NCBI RefSeq assembly: GCF_004346095.1
Contig: NZ_SLZV01000002.1
Span: 120,749 to 184,748, forward strand
Direction: 5' to 3'
DNA: 64,000 nt
DNA from: Faecalimonas umbilicata
GTDB taxonomy: Bacteria; Bacillota; Clostridia; Lachnospirales; Lachnospiraceae
Below are positions 52,478 to 61,814 of the stretch, in pieces. Each line of letters begins with the position of its first letter. Position 1 is the first letter of the stretch. The notes below the pieces were generated by a model. The model was not told where the DNA came from and ran no database searches. It saw nothing but the letters and a program-made list of their open reading frames with translations. Position numbers and translations under genes: made by a program.

Positions 52478-53257
52478 TTACCCCGCCAAATACTGCCGCA
52501 TTGTCTTTAGTGCGTTTTTCTCCAGACGACTTACCTGCGCCTGTGAGATCTTCACCTGACTCGCCACTTCCATCTGTGTCTTTCCTTCAAAAAAACGAAG
52601 CTGGATAATAAAACGCTCCCTTTCATTCAAACGTTCCATCGCCGCTTCCAGAGAAAGACCTTCCACCCAATATTCCTCCCGGTTCTTCTTGTCACTAATC
52701 TGATCCATCACATACAGCGCATCTCCACTGTCATTATACACCGGCTCATTCAGACTCATCGGTGCCTGGATGGCATCCAGTGCAAAGATAATATCTTCTT
52801 TCGCAATTCCAATCTCCTCTGCAATCTCTTCTACTGTCGGTTCTTTTAAATGTCTTTTCATATAGCCTTCTTTCGCATAGATTGCCTTATACGCAGTATC
52901 CCTTAAAGAACGGCTCACACGGATAGAATTATTGTCTCTTAGATATCTCCTGATTTCTCCTATGATCATCGGAACCGCATAGGTTGAAAATTTTACTTGA
53001 AGATCTGTATTGAAATTATCAATCGCCTTCATCAACCCGACACAACCGATCTGAAAAAGATCATCGACATTTTCATTGCTGCTTGCAAACCGCTTGATCA
53101 CGCTCAGGACCAACCTTAAATTCCCCTTGATATACCGCTCTCTTGCCGCTTCATCCCCTTCTTTGATCTTCACAAACAAAGCTTCCTTCTCCTCATTGCT
53201 TAGGAGAGGAAGCTTCGCTGTATTGACTCCACATATTTCAACTTTACTTAATGCCAT
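52478..53257 (-). CDS. sigG: RNA polymerase sporulation sigma factor SigG
   Basis: The 259-residue sigma-70-family protein acts in the forespore late in sporulation. It has the sigma-G N-terminal signature (KVEICGVNTAKLPLLSNEEKE), region 2 (NLRLVLSVIKRFASSNENVDDLFQIGCVGLMKAIDNF), region 3 and region 4 (RERFIIQLRFFEGKTQMEVASQVKISQAQVSRLEK). AGGAGGAA precedes the ATG. In Bacillus sigG directly follows sigE; here a beta-CASP nuclease gene lies between them. Confidence 0.97.
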   Translation of the reverse strand: MALSKVEICGVNTAKLPLLSNEEKEALFVKIKEGDEAARERYIKGNLRLVLSVIKRFASSNENVDDLFQIGCVGLMKAIDNFNTDLQVKFSTYAVPMIIGEIRRYLRDNNSIRVSRSLRDTAYKAIYAKEGYMKRHLKEPTVEEIAEEIGIAKEDIIFALDAIQAPMSLNEPVYNDSGDALYVMDQISDKKNREEYWVEGLSLEAAMERLNERERFIIQLRFFEGKTQMEVASQVKISQAQVSRLEKNALKTMRQYLAG

Positions 53258-53360
53258 GACTGCCTTCCTCCTAGAACATTTTCTAGTCAGAGGATTCTCA
53301 CAATCTCCGGCAGTTATACCACTTTCCTTCTACTATTTTTCATTCCGGCTACTTTCTTCT

Positions 53361-54971
53361 CTAATCACGATCCCATTTTTCTGCAAGATTCTGAATCTGT
53401 GATTCGAATTTTGCCAGATCTTTGTTGGACAGTCCTTCGTTTTTGAAAATAACTTCCATGAGATGTTTTCCTGCTGAAACCACTCTCTGGAATGCAGTCG
53501 CAGCACGTACCGCCATCGGTTTTTCCTTTGCCTTTTTCGGAACTCTCGCGCCAGCTGTGAGCACTTCATTTGTCATCAGATCCACGCATCCTCCGGAATA
53601 TGGTGCAAATGCCTGGCATCCAAACTGTTCTTCAATCGTCTTTGCGAATTCATCTGTCACTGTATCCTCCCCATGTACAACAAATACATGGGAAAGCTTC
53701 GTCTCAAATCCACCAAGCCAGTTGAGTAAGCCTTTCATATCCGCATGTCCGCTGATACCTTTCAACGTCTCAATCTTTGCACATACCTCGATTGTCTCAC
53801 CAAACAGCTTGACAGACGGTACTCCTTCGATCAGCTTTCTTCCAAGCGTTCCTACCGCCTGATAACCGACAAACAGAATTGTACATTCTTTTCTCCACAG
53901 ATTGTGTTTTAAATGATGACGGATTCTTCCGGCTTCACACATACCTGACGCTGAAATAATCACCTTCGGCTTACTATCATAATTGATCAGCCTCGAATCA
54001 TCGCTCGTCGTGGAAAGCTTCAAGCCCGGAAACACGAGAGGATTGATTCCTTGTTGTACAAGTTTCAGTGCATCTTCATCAAAGCATCCTTTTGTATTCT
54101 TCTGAAAAACGTTCGTCGCTTCGATTGCAAGCGGGCTGTCCACATACACTTCAAAATCAGGAAAATCTGACAAAAGCTTCTTCTCTTTGATCTCACGAAT
54201 AAAATAAAGTAATTCCTGTGTACGTCCGACCGCGAAAGATGGAATCACCACATTTCCGCCTTTTGCAAAAGTTTCCCTAAGTATTCTCGTAAATTCACCT
54301 ACATAGTCTGGAATCTCATCTCCGTGAAGCCTGTTGCCATAGGTAGATTCAATTACTACATAATCCGCTTCACGCACAGTCTTTGGATCTTTGATGATCG
54401 GCTGATTGATATTTCCGACATCCCCCGAAAATACAATCTTCTTCTCCACATTGTCTTCACACATCCAAATTTCGATACTCGCAGAGCCGAGCAAATGTCC
54501 CACATCTGTAAACCGTACCCATACGCCCTCGCAAAGCTCAATTTTCTGATCGTAATCGCACGGTACAAAATATTGCAGTGCATTGACAGCATCTTCCATC
54601 GTGTACAATGGCTCATAAAGTTCTGCACCAGATCTTCTCGCCTTTCTATTTCTCCACTCAGCCTCAAACTCCTGAATATGGGCACTGTCACGGAGCATGA
54701 TCTGACAGAGGTCTGCTGTCGCAAAAGTCGTTACGATCTGCCCTTGAAATCCTCGCTTGGCAAGCAGAGGAATCAGACCGGAATGATCAATGTGTGCATG
54801 CGTCAAAAGTACATAGTCAATCTCCCCGACGGCAACCGGAATCTCTTGATTCTCATAGAGATCTGGACCCTGCTCCATACCACAGTCGATCAGAATGTGT
54901 TTTCCATTGACTTCCAGAAGATGGCAGCTTCCGGTCACTTCATGTGCTGCACCGATAAATGTAAGTTTCAT
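53361..54971 (-). CDS. MBL-fold beta-CASP RNA exonuclease
   Basis: The protein (536 residues from this start) has the metallo-beta-lactamase motif LTHAHIDHSG, SGDVGNINQPI, the beta-CASP insert (YVDSPLAIEATNVF) and the C-terminal motifs SASGMCEAGRIRHHL and KGISGHADMKGLL. It is the YSH1/CPSF-type RNA nuclease group found in bacteria. The frame extends to 55085, but AAAGGAGA lies 8 bases before the ATG at 54971. Placed between sigE and sigG, it has its own extended -10 promoter. Confidence 0.93.
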   Translation of the reverse strand: MKLTFIGAAHEVTGSCHLLEVNGKHILIDCGMEQGPDLYENQEIPVAVGEIDYVLLTHAHIDHSGLIPLLAKRGFQGQIVTTFATADLCQIMLRDSAHIQEFEAEWRNRKARRSGAELYEPLYTMEDAVNALQYFVPCDYDQKIELCEGVWVRFTDVGHLLGSASIEIWMCEDNVEKKIVFSGDVGNINQPIIKDPKTVREADYVVIESTYGNRLHGDEIPDYVGEFTRILRETFAKGGNVVIPSFAVGRTQELLYFIREIKEKKLLSDFPDFEVYVDSPLAIEATNVFQKNTKGCFDEDALKLVQQGINPLVFPGLKLSTTSDDSRLINYDSKPKVIISASGMCEAGRIRHHLKHNLWRKECTILFVGYQAVGTLGRKLIEGVPSVKLFGETIEVCAKIETLKGISGHADMKGLLNWLGGFETKLSHVFVVHGEDTVTDEFAKTIEEQFGCQAFAPYSGGCVDLMTNEVLTAGARVPKKAKEKPMAVRAATAFQRVVSAGKHLMEVIFKNEGLSNKDLAKFESQIQNLAEKWDRD

Positions 54972-55067
54972 ATGCAAGTCTCCTTTCTGATTGCGGCAGT
55001 TCCCCGCTGTATATTCTTTGTTTAATATGCAGGAACACCTCGCAACTGCTGTCATAAAATTTACTAT

Positions 55068-55076
55068 ATTATAACA
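55068..55076 (-). promoter_or_regulatory. Extended -10 promoter of the beta-CASP gene
   Basis: TGTTATAAT on the minus strand, about 97 bases before the beta-CASP start codon and after the end of sigE, so that gene need not depend on the spoIIG transcript. Confidence 0.6.
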
Positions 55077-55143
55077 CATTTTCAATCAAAGTGGCATATA
55101 TTTCAGTCTTTATTCTTTTATTTATACTTTTTTTATTTTTCTT

Positions 55144-55887
55144 TTAAGATTCGTAGCGTACAATCTCCTTTTTTAATCTCTGCATAATCTTCTTCTCCAG
55201 ACGTGAAATATAAGATTGAGAAATTCCCAAAAGATCCGCTACCTCTTTCTGTGTCTTTTCTTCCCCTTCGGAACGATTGATCCCAAAACGCATCTCTACG
55301 ATCGTCTTCTCCCTCGGAGACAATTTTTCAATCGCTTTGCGCAGCATTTTCTGTTCTGCCTCCGTCTCTAGATCTCGGTAGATTGTATCTTCTTCCGTTC
55401 CAAGGATATCTGACAGCAATAGCTCATTTCCATCCCAATCCACATTCAGTGGCTCATCGATCGACACTTCCAGCTTTGTTTTATTATTTCTTCTCAGATA
55501 CATCAAAATTTCATTTTCAATACATCTGGACGCATAGGTTGCAAGCTTGATCTTCTTTGTGGGATTAAAGGTATTGATGGCTTTGATCAGACCAATCGTG
55601 CCAATTGAGATCAGATCTTCCACCCCAATTCCCGTATTATCAAATTTCTTGGCAATATAAACAACAAGTCTGAGATTGTGTTCAATCAACACCTTTTTTG
55701 CTTTTTCATTATATTCTGTTGCCAGTTCCTTGATGACTGCGCTCTCCTCTTCCATCTCCAATGGCGCCGGGAGCACCTCTGACCCTCCTATGTAATGGAT
55801 TTCTCTCCTTGTCCCTATCACGATCTTACGAAACTGTGACAAAAACTTCATCCGAAACTGCTTTGGCAGCATTGCATTTGTTACCAT
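55144..55887 (-). CDS. sigE: RNA polymerase sporulation sigma factor SigE (pro-form)
   Basis: The 247-residue mother-cell sigma factor starts with a pro-sequence of about 30 residues; [15 protein letters not shown] closely matches the processing region known from Bacillus pro-sigma-E (YYIGGSEALP), so cleavage by SpoIIGA is expected. Region 2 ([32 protein letters not shown]) and region 4 ([16 protein letters not shown]...[15 protein letters not shown]) are complete. It directly follows spoIIGA, sharing the spoIIG promoter. Confidence 0.97.
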   Translation of the reverse strand: MVTNAMLPKQFRMKFLSQFRKIVIGTRREIHYIGGSEVLPAPLEMEEESAVIKELATEYNEKAKKVLIEHNLRLVVYIAKKFDNTGIGVEDLISIGTIGLIKAINTFNPTKKIKLATYASRCIENEILMYLRRNNKTKLEVSIDEPLNVDWDGNELLLSDILGTEEDTIYRDLETEAEQKMLRKAIEKLSPREKTIVEMRFGINRSEGEEKTQKEVADLLGISQSYISRLEKKIMQRLKKEIVRYES

Positions 55888-55888
55888 T

Positions 55889-56680
55889 TTATACTCCTCC
55901 TAATATTGCTGGATTCAGAATCATCTGATATTCCCCATTTGTAAAACTATCTTCCTCACAAATTCCAATGAGCGGCTTTTCCACCCAACACTCCTGCCCG
56001 GTATGAATGCACATTTTTTCTGCTCTGATTACCGGAAGTACCCCTTTCTCTGTTCCAACTGAACAATACGGGATATAGCGCAGTGTCTGAAGTTCCTTTT
56101 CTTTTAGAATTTCCCCTGCCTGTCTCTTTCCTAAAATGCAGACCGGCTTCCCCGTAACCGGATCGCACAGGCTGTTTCCGGTATCTAAAAGCGCATGTAT
56201 CGTGCAGCTCTCCCCGGAAGTATACACTGTAACTGTATATTGATACTTATTCATGCGCTGCAGATACAAAAGAAATTTCCAGATCCCGATCACCAGATAA
56301 TAACTTCCGACTGCTGCGCCAAAAAAAAGACTTCCCGCACGCACATACGGCTGCAGCCATGTAAATACTCCCCCGAGCAGAAATGCACTGGCATATAATG
56401 CCGCAAATGCCTTTAGAAATTCTCTGAGTGTTCGGATTTTCAACCCGATCCAGATCATAGCTGCATTCACAGATAAATGAAACAAAAGAAAGCGAATCAG
56501 TGTACTCCTTACCGGGAGAAGCATGCAAATACAGACCGCTGCCGCTCCAAAAATACTCCCCACGCAAATATTTCCATGTGTGGCAGTACATTTCAATACT
56601 CTGCGCACAATCAGAAGCAGCAGGTAATCCATCATAAAATTTATGAGAAACAACACATCTATGTACACTTCGTAATACAT
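55889..56680 (-). CDS. spoIIGA: Sporulation sigma-E processing peptidase SpoIIGA
   Basis: The 263-residue membrane protease has five hydrophobic segments in its first half (starting [25 protein letters not shown]) and an aspartic protease-like C-terminal domain with [18 protein letters not shown], which contains the catalytic Asp in DTGN. It cleaves the pro-sequence from sigma-E after the forespore signal. The frame extends to 56722, but GAGGTG is 7 bases before the ATG at 56680. It is followed within two bases by sigE. Confidence 0.95.
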   Translation of the reverse strand: MYYEVYIDVLFLINFMMDYLLLLIVRRVLKCTATHGNICVGSIFGAAAVCICMLLPVRSTLIRFLLFHLSVNAAMIWIGLKIRTLREFLKAFAALYASAFLLGGVFTWLQPYVRAGSLFFGAAVGSYYLVIGIWKFLLYLQRMNKYQYTVTVYTSGESCTIHALLDTGNSLCDPVTGKPVCILGKRQAGEILKEKELQTLRYIPYCSVGTEKGVLPVIRAEKMCIHTGQECWVEKPLIGICEEDSFTNGEYQMILNPAILGGV

Positions 56681-56735
56681 TTCCCACCTCTTTTCCGCTC
56701 CGCTTTCCTTATATCTTTTCATTTCCGTACTTGTT

Positions 56736-56801
56736 ATTATATCTGCATACTTCTGCAGAATTTGTCAAATATTTGTTTCTTATCCCGGGATTTTTTCGAC
56801 A
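56736..56801 (-). promoter_or_regulatory. spoIIG promoter with long spacer and Spo0A-like boxes
   Basis: TTGACA (56763-56768) and TATAAT (56736-56741) are separated by 21 bases rather than 17. Bacillus spoIIG has the same oddity (22 bases) and needs Spo0A. On the minus strand a consensus 0A box TGTCGAA is at 56795-56801, and a one-mismatch box (TGTCAAA) overlaps the -35. Confidence 0.8.
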
Positions 56802-56802
56802 A

Positions 56803-56852
56803 AAAAAGAACTATAACAAGTGGATCTCGTCCCTTTGCTATAGTTCTCTTCG
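56803..56852 (-). terminator. Terminator of ftsZ
   Basis: AGAACTATA pairs with TATAGTTCT around a G/C-containing loop, with seven T residues following on the minus strand, after ftsZ and before the spoIIG promoter. Confidence 0.82.
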
Positions 56853-56897
56853 GTGAGCTTCTATTTATAAAAGATAAGTGTTTGCTATTTTATCGTT

Positions 56898-58115
56898 CTA
56901 TTTCTTAAAAAAATCCGGAATCTTGATGGATTTCTCTCTGACTGTACTTGTCGGAACTCTCGGTGTCACCGGTGTTGTCCCTGTATAAGTTCTCTGGCCA
57001 GCTGATGTATTGGTGTTATTTCCAATTACGCTGAATTCTGGTCTTGCCTGTCTTACAGAAGATGCTGTTCCTGCTGCTGAAGCTGCTGTGTGACTAGTAT
57101 TTGGAAGCACACTGCCTGTCTTCTGTCCATCCAGTCTGGATTTGAGTCTGGATGACGGTCCTTCCACGTTATGAAGTCCGGTAGCAATAACTGTGATCAC
57201 TGCCTCGTCTGACTTTGAATCGTCATACATTGCACCGAAGATGATATTTGCATCTTCCCCTGCAAGTTCTTGTACGTATTCTGCTGCATCACTGGCATCC
57301 ATCAGTGTGATATCTCCTGAGATATTGATAATAACATGAGAAGCACCTGCAATAGTTGTCTCAAGAAGCGGACTTGCCACTGCCTGTTTCACAGCTTCTA
57401 ATGCCTTGTCATCTCCCTTGCCCTGACCAATTCCGATGTGTGCAATTCCCTTGTCAATCATAACTGTCTGCACATCTGCAAAGTCAAGGTTGATCAGAGA
57501 CGGTACATTGATCAGGTCTGTGATTCCCTGGATACCTTGCTGAAGAACTTCATCTGCCTTCTTCAGTGCTTCCGGCATTGTTGTTCTGCGGTCTACTACT
57601 TCCAGTAATTTATCATTAGGAATAACGATTAACGTATCTACGCTCTCTTTTAACTTCTCAATTCCTGCAAGCGCATTGTTCATTCTTGTCTTGGATTCAA
57701 AACGGAATGGCTTTGTAACTACACCGACTGTCAGTGCACCCATATCCTTTGCGATACGTGCTACAACCGGAGTCGCACCTGTTCCGGTTCCGCCTCCCAT
57801 ACCACAAGTAACGAATACCATATCTGCACCTTTGATTGCTGCTGCGATTTCTTCTGAGCTTTCCTCTGCTGCCTTCTCACCAATCTCAGGTTTAGCACCT
57901 GCTCCAAGTCCTTTCGTAAGCTTCTCACCGATCTGCATCAATGTAGGAGCTTTCGATAATTGTAATGCCTGCTTATCTGTATTAATAGCAATAAATTCCA
58001 CACCGGCGATCTGTTCATCGATCATTCGGTTCACTGCGTTATTTCCGCCGCCACCGACACCAATGACGATAATTTTTGCTGCTGCTTCAGATTCATTTGT
58101 TTTAATTTCTAACAA
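56898..58115 (-). CDS. ftsZ: Cell division protein FtsZ
   Basis: The 405-residue tubulin-like GTPase forms the Z ring. It has the GTP-binding loop ([15 protein letters not shown]), the tubulin signature [10 protein letters not shown], the T7 region ([11 protein letters not shown]) and the C-terminal tail peptide IKIPDFFKK that binds partners such as SepF or EzrA. The start is TTG (58115) with AAAGGAGG eight bases upstream. It follows divIB directly, with no ftsA between, and ends before the spoIIG genes. Confidence 0.97.
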   Translation of the reverse strand: MLEIKTNESEAAAKIIVIGVGGGGNNAVNRMIDEQIAGVEFIAINTDKQALQLSKAPTLMQIGEKLTKGLGAGAKPEIGEKAAEESSEEIAAAIKGADMVFVTCGMGGGTGTGATPVVARIAKDMGALTVGVVTKPFRFESKTRMNNALAGIEKLKESVDTLIVIPNDKLLEVVDRRTTMPEALKKADEVLQQGIQGITDLINVPSLINLDFADVQTVMIDKGIAHIGIGQGKGDDKALEAVKQAVASPLLETTIAGASHVIINISGDITLMDASDAAEYVQELAGEDANIIFGAMYDDSKSDEAVITVIATGLHNVEGPSSRLKSRLDGQKTGSVLPNTSHTAASAAGTASSVRQARPEFSVIGNNTNTSAGQRTYTGTTPVTPRVPTSTVREKSIKIPDFFKK

Positions 58116-58287
58116 GAGTTTTTCCTCCTTTATCGATCTACTTCTTATACATCCCTCTGGTTCTATATAGATTCTGCCATATAGATATATAATATAGTTT
58201 TTCTTCTAATTAATCAATAGCCTTTTTTAGATTTTCCGATTTTTTTGTCATGGCGCTCTCCATTCAAAGCAGATGCAGTATCATTTT

Positions 58288-59298
58288 CTAATACCCCATT
58301 CCGCTTCCGTCATCATAAGTGCCTGTCCCATCATAATTTTCACTTCCGTCATCGTATGTGCCGCTTCCATCCTCATAACTTCCGGTTCCGTCATCATAGA
58401 TTTCCGTTCCATCGCCATAAGTCACGCTCTCATCATACTGTGGTTCTGCTTCCCAGTCTTCATTATAACTGTCAGCATCTGTCTGCTCACCGCTGTCTGT
58501 CGCTCCGGTTTCATCAAGTATCTGATCTTCCCCTTCTGTCACAGTTCCATCTTCAGCCTCCACTGTCGGCCGGAAGCTGATCAGCGTTGACTGCATTGTA
58601 AAGTTTTCCAAATGAACAGTTCCGCTTTTTCCCTGAAGCTTTTCTAAAATCGGAGCAATCTGAGCAACTCTGTCATCAAAATTCTCATCGCCGATGTTAA
58701 CTGCAATCGTCCCAAAATGAAGTGTGGCCTCTGTTCCGTTAAACACAATCTTCTCTGGACTAAGTTCCCATTTTTCCACAACTTTTCCAACCTGGATGAC
58801 ATAGCTGAATACCTTGCGATTCTCCGCTTTTACTTTATGATTTAAGACAACCTTTTTCACACCCAGCCCCTCAACAAGCGGAATCCCCGGAATGGACTCT
58901 GTCTGTTTCTTTAAGACGGTTCCTTCCTCATCAAAATAGGCATATTCATTCTCATAAAGAATTCCGCCAAGCAATTTATGCTCTTCAATCTTTACTTTGA
59001 TCGTCCACGGATTCTTCATACTGATCTCTGCACTTTTCATCATAGGAAGTAATTCGTCCGGACGAAACTTAGATTTCCAGAGAACGTATAGGGAATTGCC
59101 GGACATTGTATCACTTTTTACCCAGTCTGACACTTCCTGCTGTGTCAGCATCTCTATTCCCGTCACTTCGATCTTTTGTATATGAAACAGCAAAAATACA
59201 GACAGCGCAAGGATTGCTGCCGCAATCAAACCTACAAGCAATGCATAAAGTCCATATTTTCTTTTCTTTTGTACTTTACGATGTTTAAATGTCGTCAT
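58288..59298 (-). CDS. ftsQ: Cell division protein FtsQ/DivIB with repetitive acidic tail
   Basis: The 336-residue protein has one membrane span (about 18-43), a POTRA domain (IEVTGIEMLTQQEVSDWV, ISMKNPWTIKVKIEEHKL) and the beta domain (YFDEEGTVLKKQ, VPLVEGL region). It stabilises the division complex with FtsL and FtsB. The last 49 residues are an unusual tail of Tyr-Asp-Gly repeats. ATG start with AGGAGGAT close upstream. It lies between ftsW and ftsZ on the same strand. Confidence 0.92.
   Translation of the reverse strand: MTTFKHRKVQKKRKYGLYALLVGLIAAAILALSVFLLFHIQKIEVTGIEMLTQQEVSDWVKSDTMSGNSLYVLWKSKFRPDELLPMMKSAEISMKNPWTIKVKIEEHKLLGGILYENEYAYFDEEGTVLKKQTESIPGIPLVEGLGVKKVVLNHKVKAENRKVFSYVIQVGKVVEKWELSPEKIVFNGTEATLHFGTIAVNIGDENFDDRVAQIAPILEKLQGKSGTVHLENFTMQSTLISFRPTVEAEDGTVTEGEDQILDETGATDSGEQTDADSYNEDWEAEPQYDESVTYGDGTEIYDDGTGSYEDGSGTYDDGSENYDGTGTYDDGSGMGY
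58291..58437 (-). repeat. Short tandem repeats in the DivIB tail
   Basis: Imperfect units of 7-8 codons encode YDDGTGS, YEDGSGT, YDDGSEN, Y-DGTGT and YDDGSGM. This acidic, Tyr-rich sequence is low complexity and probably disordered, and the number of units may vary among strains. Confidence 0.88.
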
Positions 59299-59353
59299 CC
59301 TATCCTCCTAACAACTTTGTTGCCGTCGCGTCCTTCCGCGCCGGATGTTCTCT

Positions 59354-60439
59354 TTATTGTATCAGACTGGACACACTCAGCACAAGTCCCATTTCCATCA
59401 AAAGAAACAGAACCGACGTCCCTCCATAACTGATAAACGGAAGCGTGATTCCTGTATTGGGAATCGTATTTGTCACTACCGCGATATTTAAAATTACCTG
59501 TATCATCATGTGCGCCATTGCTCCAGATGCGATCAGCGCTCCAAACAGGTCCTGCGCATGAACTGCAATGACAAAGAAACGCCAGATCAGAAGCAAAAAC
59601 AAGAGGATGATCAATGCCGCTCCCACAAGTCCCAGTTCTTCACAGACAATGGAAAAAATCATGTCATTCTGTGCCTCCGGGACAAATCCGAGTTTCTGTA
59701 CACTGTTTCCCATTCCCCGTCCAAAAAGTCCTCCGGAACCGATTGCATAAAGTCCCTGCAATGTTTGATAACCTTTCTCATACTTTTCCGGATTTCTCCA
59801 GATTGCAAGACGTTCCAGACGATAGCTCTCCACCCCGAGGAAAATACCAAGGAATCCACATCCAAGCAGCCCCATCCAGATAAACTGTGCATACTTTGGA
59901 CTTGCCACAAAAATCAGAATGACCGCAATCCCAAGAATAATGATTGCAGTACTTAAATTACTTGCCCCGACAAGACCGACAACCGGTAGTACCATAAGCA
60001 TGATCTTAAACAAAGTCTTGATCTTTCCCATCTCTTTTACATTTTTTGTCACAATACATGCAAGAAATAGAATCAGCGCCACCTTTGCATACTCTGACGG
60101 TTGAAAAGATAAAGGTCCCAAAGACAGCCATCTTTTGGACCCATTATACTCATCTCCTATAAAAATCACCGCAACAGACAGCCCGATTGCAACAAGATAG
60201 CCAATGCCTGCAAGCGGTTCCCAGACATGATAATCGATATTTGCCACGATCAGCATCAGAACCGTTCCTAAAATCGTTGCAAACAACTGTTTTTTTAAAT
60301 AGTAAAAACGATCGTGGAATTTTAACTCACCATTGTAGGCACTCGTACTGTACAAGATCATCAATCCTACGAACACGAGCAGAAATACAACCGCAAGCAA
60401 TGTGTAATCATACCCTTTTTTCTTTCCGGGTCTGCCCAC
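59354..60439 (-). CDS. ftsW: Peptidoglycan glycosyltransferase FtsW/SpoVE
   Basis: The 361-residue SEDS-family protein has about 10 membrane helices and the family blocks YDYTLLAVVFLLVFVGLMILYS, GSKRWLSLGPLSFQPSEYAKVALI and the end motif NTGITLPFISYGGTSVL. It polymerises lipid II with a class B penicillin-binding protein. It starts at GTG (60439), with GGAG 10 bases upstream. It cannot be told by sequence whether it is the division (FtsW) or the sporulation (SpoVE) member. It follows murD. Confidence 0.93.
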   Translation of the reverse strand: MGRPGKKKGYDYTLLAVVFLLVFVGLMILYSTSAYNGELKFHDRFYYLKKQLFATILGTVLMLIVANIDYHVWEPLAGIGYLVAIGLSVAVIFIGDEYNGSKRWLSLGPLSFQPSEYAKVALILFLACIVTKNVKEMGKIKTLFKIMLMVLPVVGLVGASNLSTAIIILGIAVILIFVASPKYAQFIWMGLLGCGFLGIFLGVESYRLERLAIWRNPEKYEKGYQTLQGLYAIGSGGLFGRGMGNSVQKLGFVPEAQNDMIFSIVCEELGLVGAALIILLFLLLIWRFFVIAVHAQDLFGALIASGAMAHMMIQVILNIAVVTNTIPNTGITLPFISYGGTSVLFLLMEMGLVLSVSSLIQ

Positions 60440-60452
60440 AATTCTTCACTCC

Positions 60453-61805
60453 TTATAAATGATTTACAAGTTCTTTGAATTTATCTCCACGTTCTTCAAA
60501 ATTTTTAAACATGCCCCAACTTGCACATGCAGGGGAAAGAAGTACTGCATCTCCCTCTCTTGCAAGTCGCGCACTCTCCATGACAGCCTCTTCAAAAGTA
60601 TCTGCGAGGATAACATTGTCAAATCCTTTTCTTCTTGCGGTCTCAGCGATTTTCTCTTTTGTTGCTCCAACTAATACAAGGTATCTTACTTTTTCCCCGA
60701 AAGAATCAATCCACTCATCATAAGAAGAGTTCTTATCATATCCTCCTCCGATCAGTATCGTCGGTCGATTCATCGCCTCCACTGCCTTGATGGCAGCATC
60801 CGGATTTGTTCCCTTGGAGTCATTGTAGTATGCAACCCCTTCTTTCTCCGCCACAAATTCGATCCGGTGGGCAACTCCGCCGAAATTCCTGATCGTCTCT
60901 CGTATACTCGAAAGCGGGACTCCATATGCCGCTGCCATCGCAGAAGCCGCCATCACATTCTCATAATTATGTGTACCAAGCAACTTTAGTTCTTCTACCT
61001 TACAGAGCACTTCCGGCTTTCCATCTGCATAAATGATCTTTCCGTCTTCAAGATAGATCCCTCTCTCTAGTTTACGCCTGCTGCTGAAATATAGAACCTG
61101 CGTATGAAGTTTTTCTCCGAATGCACGCAGCACTTCGTCCTCATAATTGAGTACACAGACATCTTCCTCTGTCTGATTTTTTGTGATTTCCTCTTTCGCC
61201 TGAATATATGCCTCCATCGTATGATGTCGGTTTAAATGATCTGGTGTAATATTTAAGATTGCACTTACCTTTGGATGGAACGTATCGATCGTCTCCAACT
61301 GAAAGCTGCTCATTTCCGCAACCGTCACAGAATCTTCCTTCATCTCCAACGATGCTCCCGTGTACGGTGTCCCGATATTCCCGACAACAAAAACACTGTC
61401 TCTGTACGCTTTCATGATTTCCCCCAGCAATGCAGTTGTTGTTGTCTTTCCATTTGTTCCGGTAATTGCAAGTACCTCTCCACTTGCAAAGCGGTATGCC
61501 AGTTCCACTTCTCCCCAAATTGGAATTTCTCGTTCTCTCAACTGATTTACAAGCGGAAGATCTGTCGGAACCCCCGGACTTAACACAACAAGTTCCAGCT
61601 GATCCATCACTTCCAGCGGAAGGCTGCCGAGCAAGATCTCAACAGAGCTCTCTGCCGCAAAATGTTTTCTTAAGTTTTCTTTGTCTAAATTTTCATTTCC
61701 ATCGTACAGGATCACAGACGCTTGCGCCCTCTCAAGCAACGCTCCTGCGCCAATTCCGCTGATTCCTGTTCCAAATACAAGTACTTTTTTTCCTCTTAAA
61801 TCCAT
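60453..61805 (-). CDS. murD: UDP-N-acetylmuramoylalanine--D-glutamate ligase
   Basis: The 450-residue Mur ligase adds D-Glu to UDP-MurNAc-L-Ala. It has the N-terminal UDP-binding part (KKVLVFGTGISGIGAG), the ATP-binding loop (GTNGKTTTTALLGEI), NITPDHLNRHHTMEAY and the C-terminal region with FGGVAHRIEFVAEKEGVAYYNDSKGTNPDAA. The length is standard. GGAGGG is 6 bases before the ATG. It lies between mraY and ftsW. Confidence 0.97.
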   Translation of the reverse strand: MDLRGKKVLVFGTGISGIGAGALLERAQASVILYDGNENLDKENLRKHFAAESSVEILLGSLPLEVMDQLELVVLSPGVPTDLPLVNQLREREIPIWGEVELAYRFASGEVLAITGTNGKTTTTALLGEIMKAYRDSVFVVGNIGTPYTGASLEMKEDSVTVAEMSSFQLETIDTFHPKVSAILNITPDHLNRHHTMEAYIQAKEEITKNQTEEDVCVLNYEDEVLRAFGEKLHTQVLYFSSRRKLERGIYLEDGKIIYADGKPEVLCKVEELKLLGTHNYENVMAASAMAAAYGVPLSSIRETIRNFGGVAHRIEFVAEKEGVAYYNDSKGTNPDAAIKAVEAMNRPTILIGGGYDKNSSYDEWIDSFGEKVRYLVLVGATKEKIAETARRKGFDNVILADTFEEAVMESARLAREGDAVLLSPACASWGMFKNFEERGDKFKELVNHL

Positions 61806-61814
61806 AATACCCTC

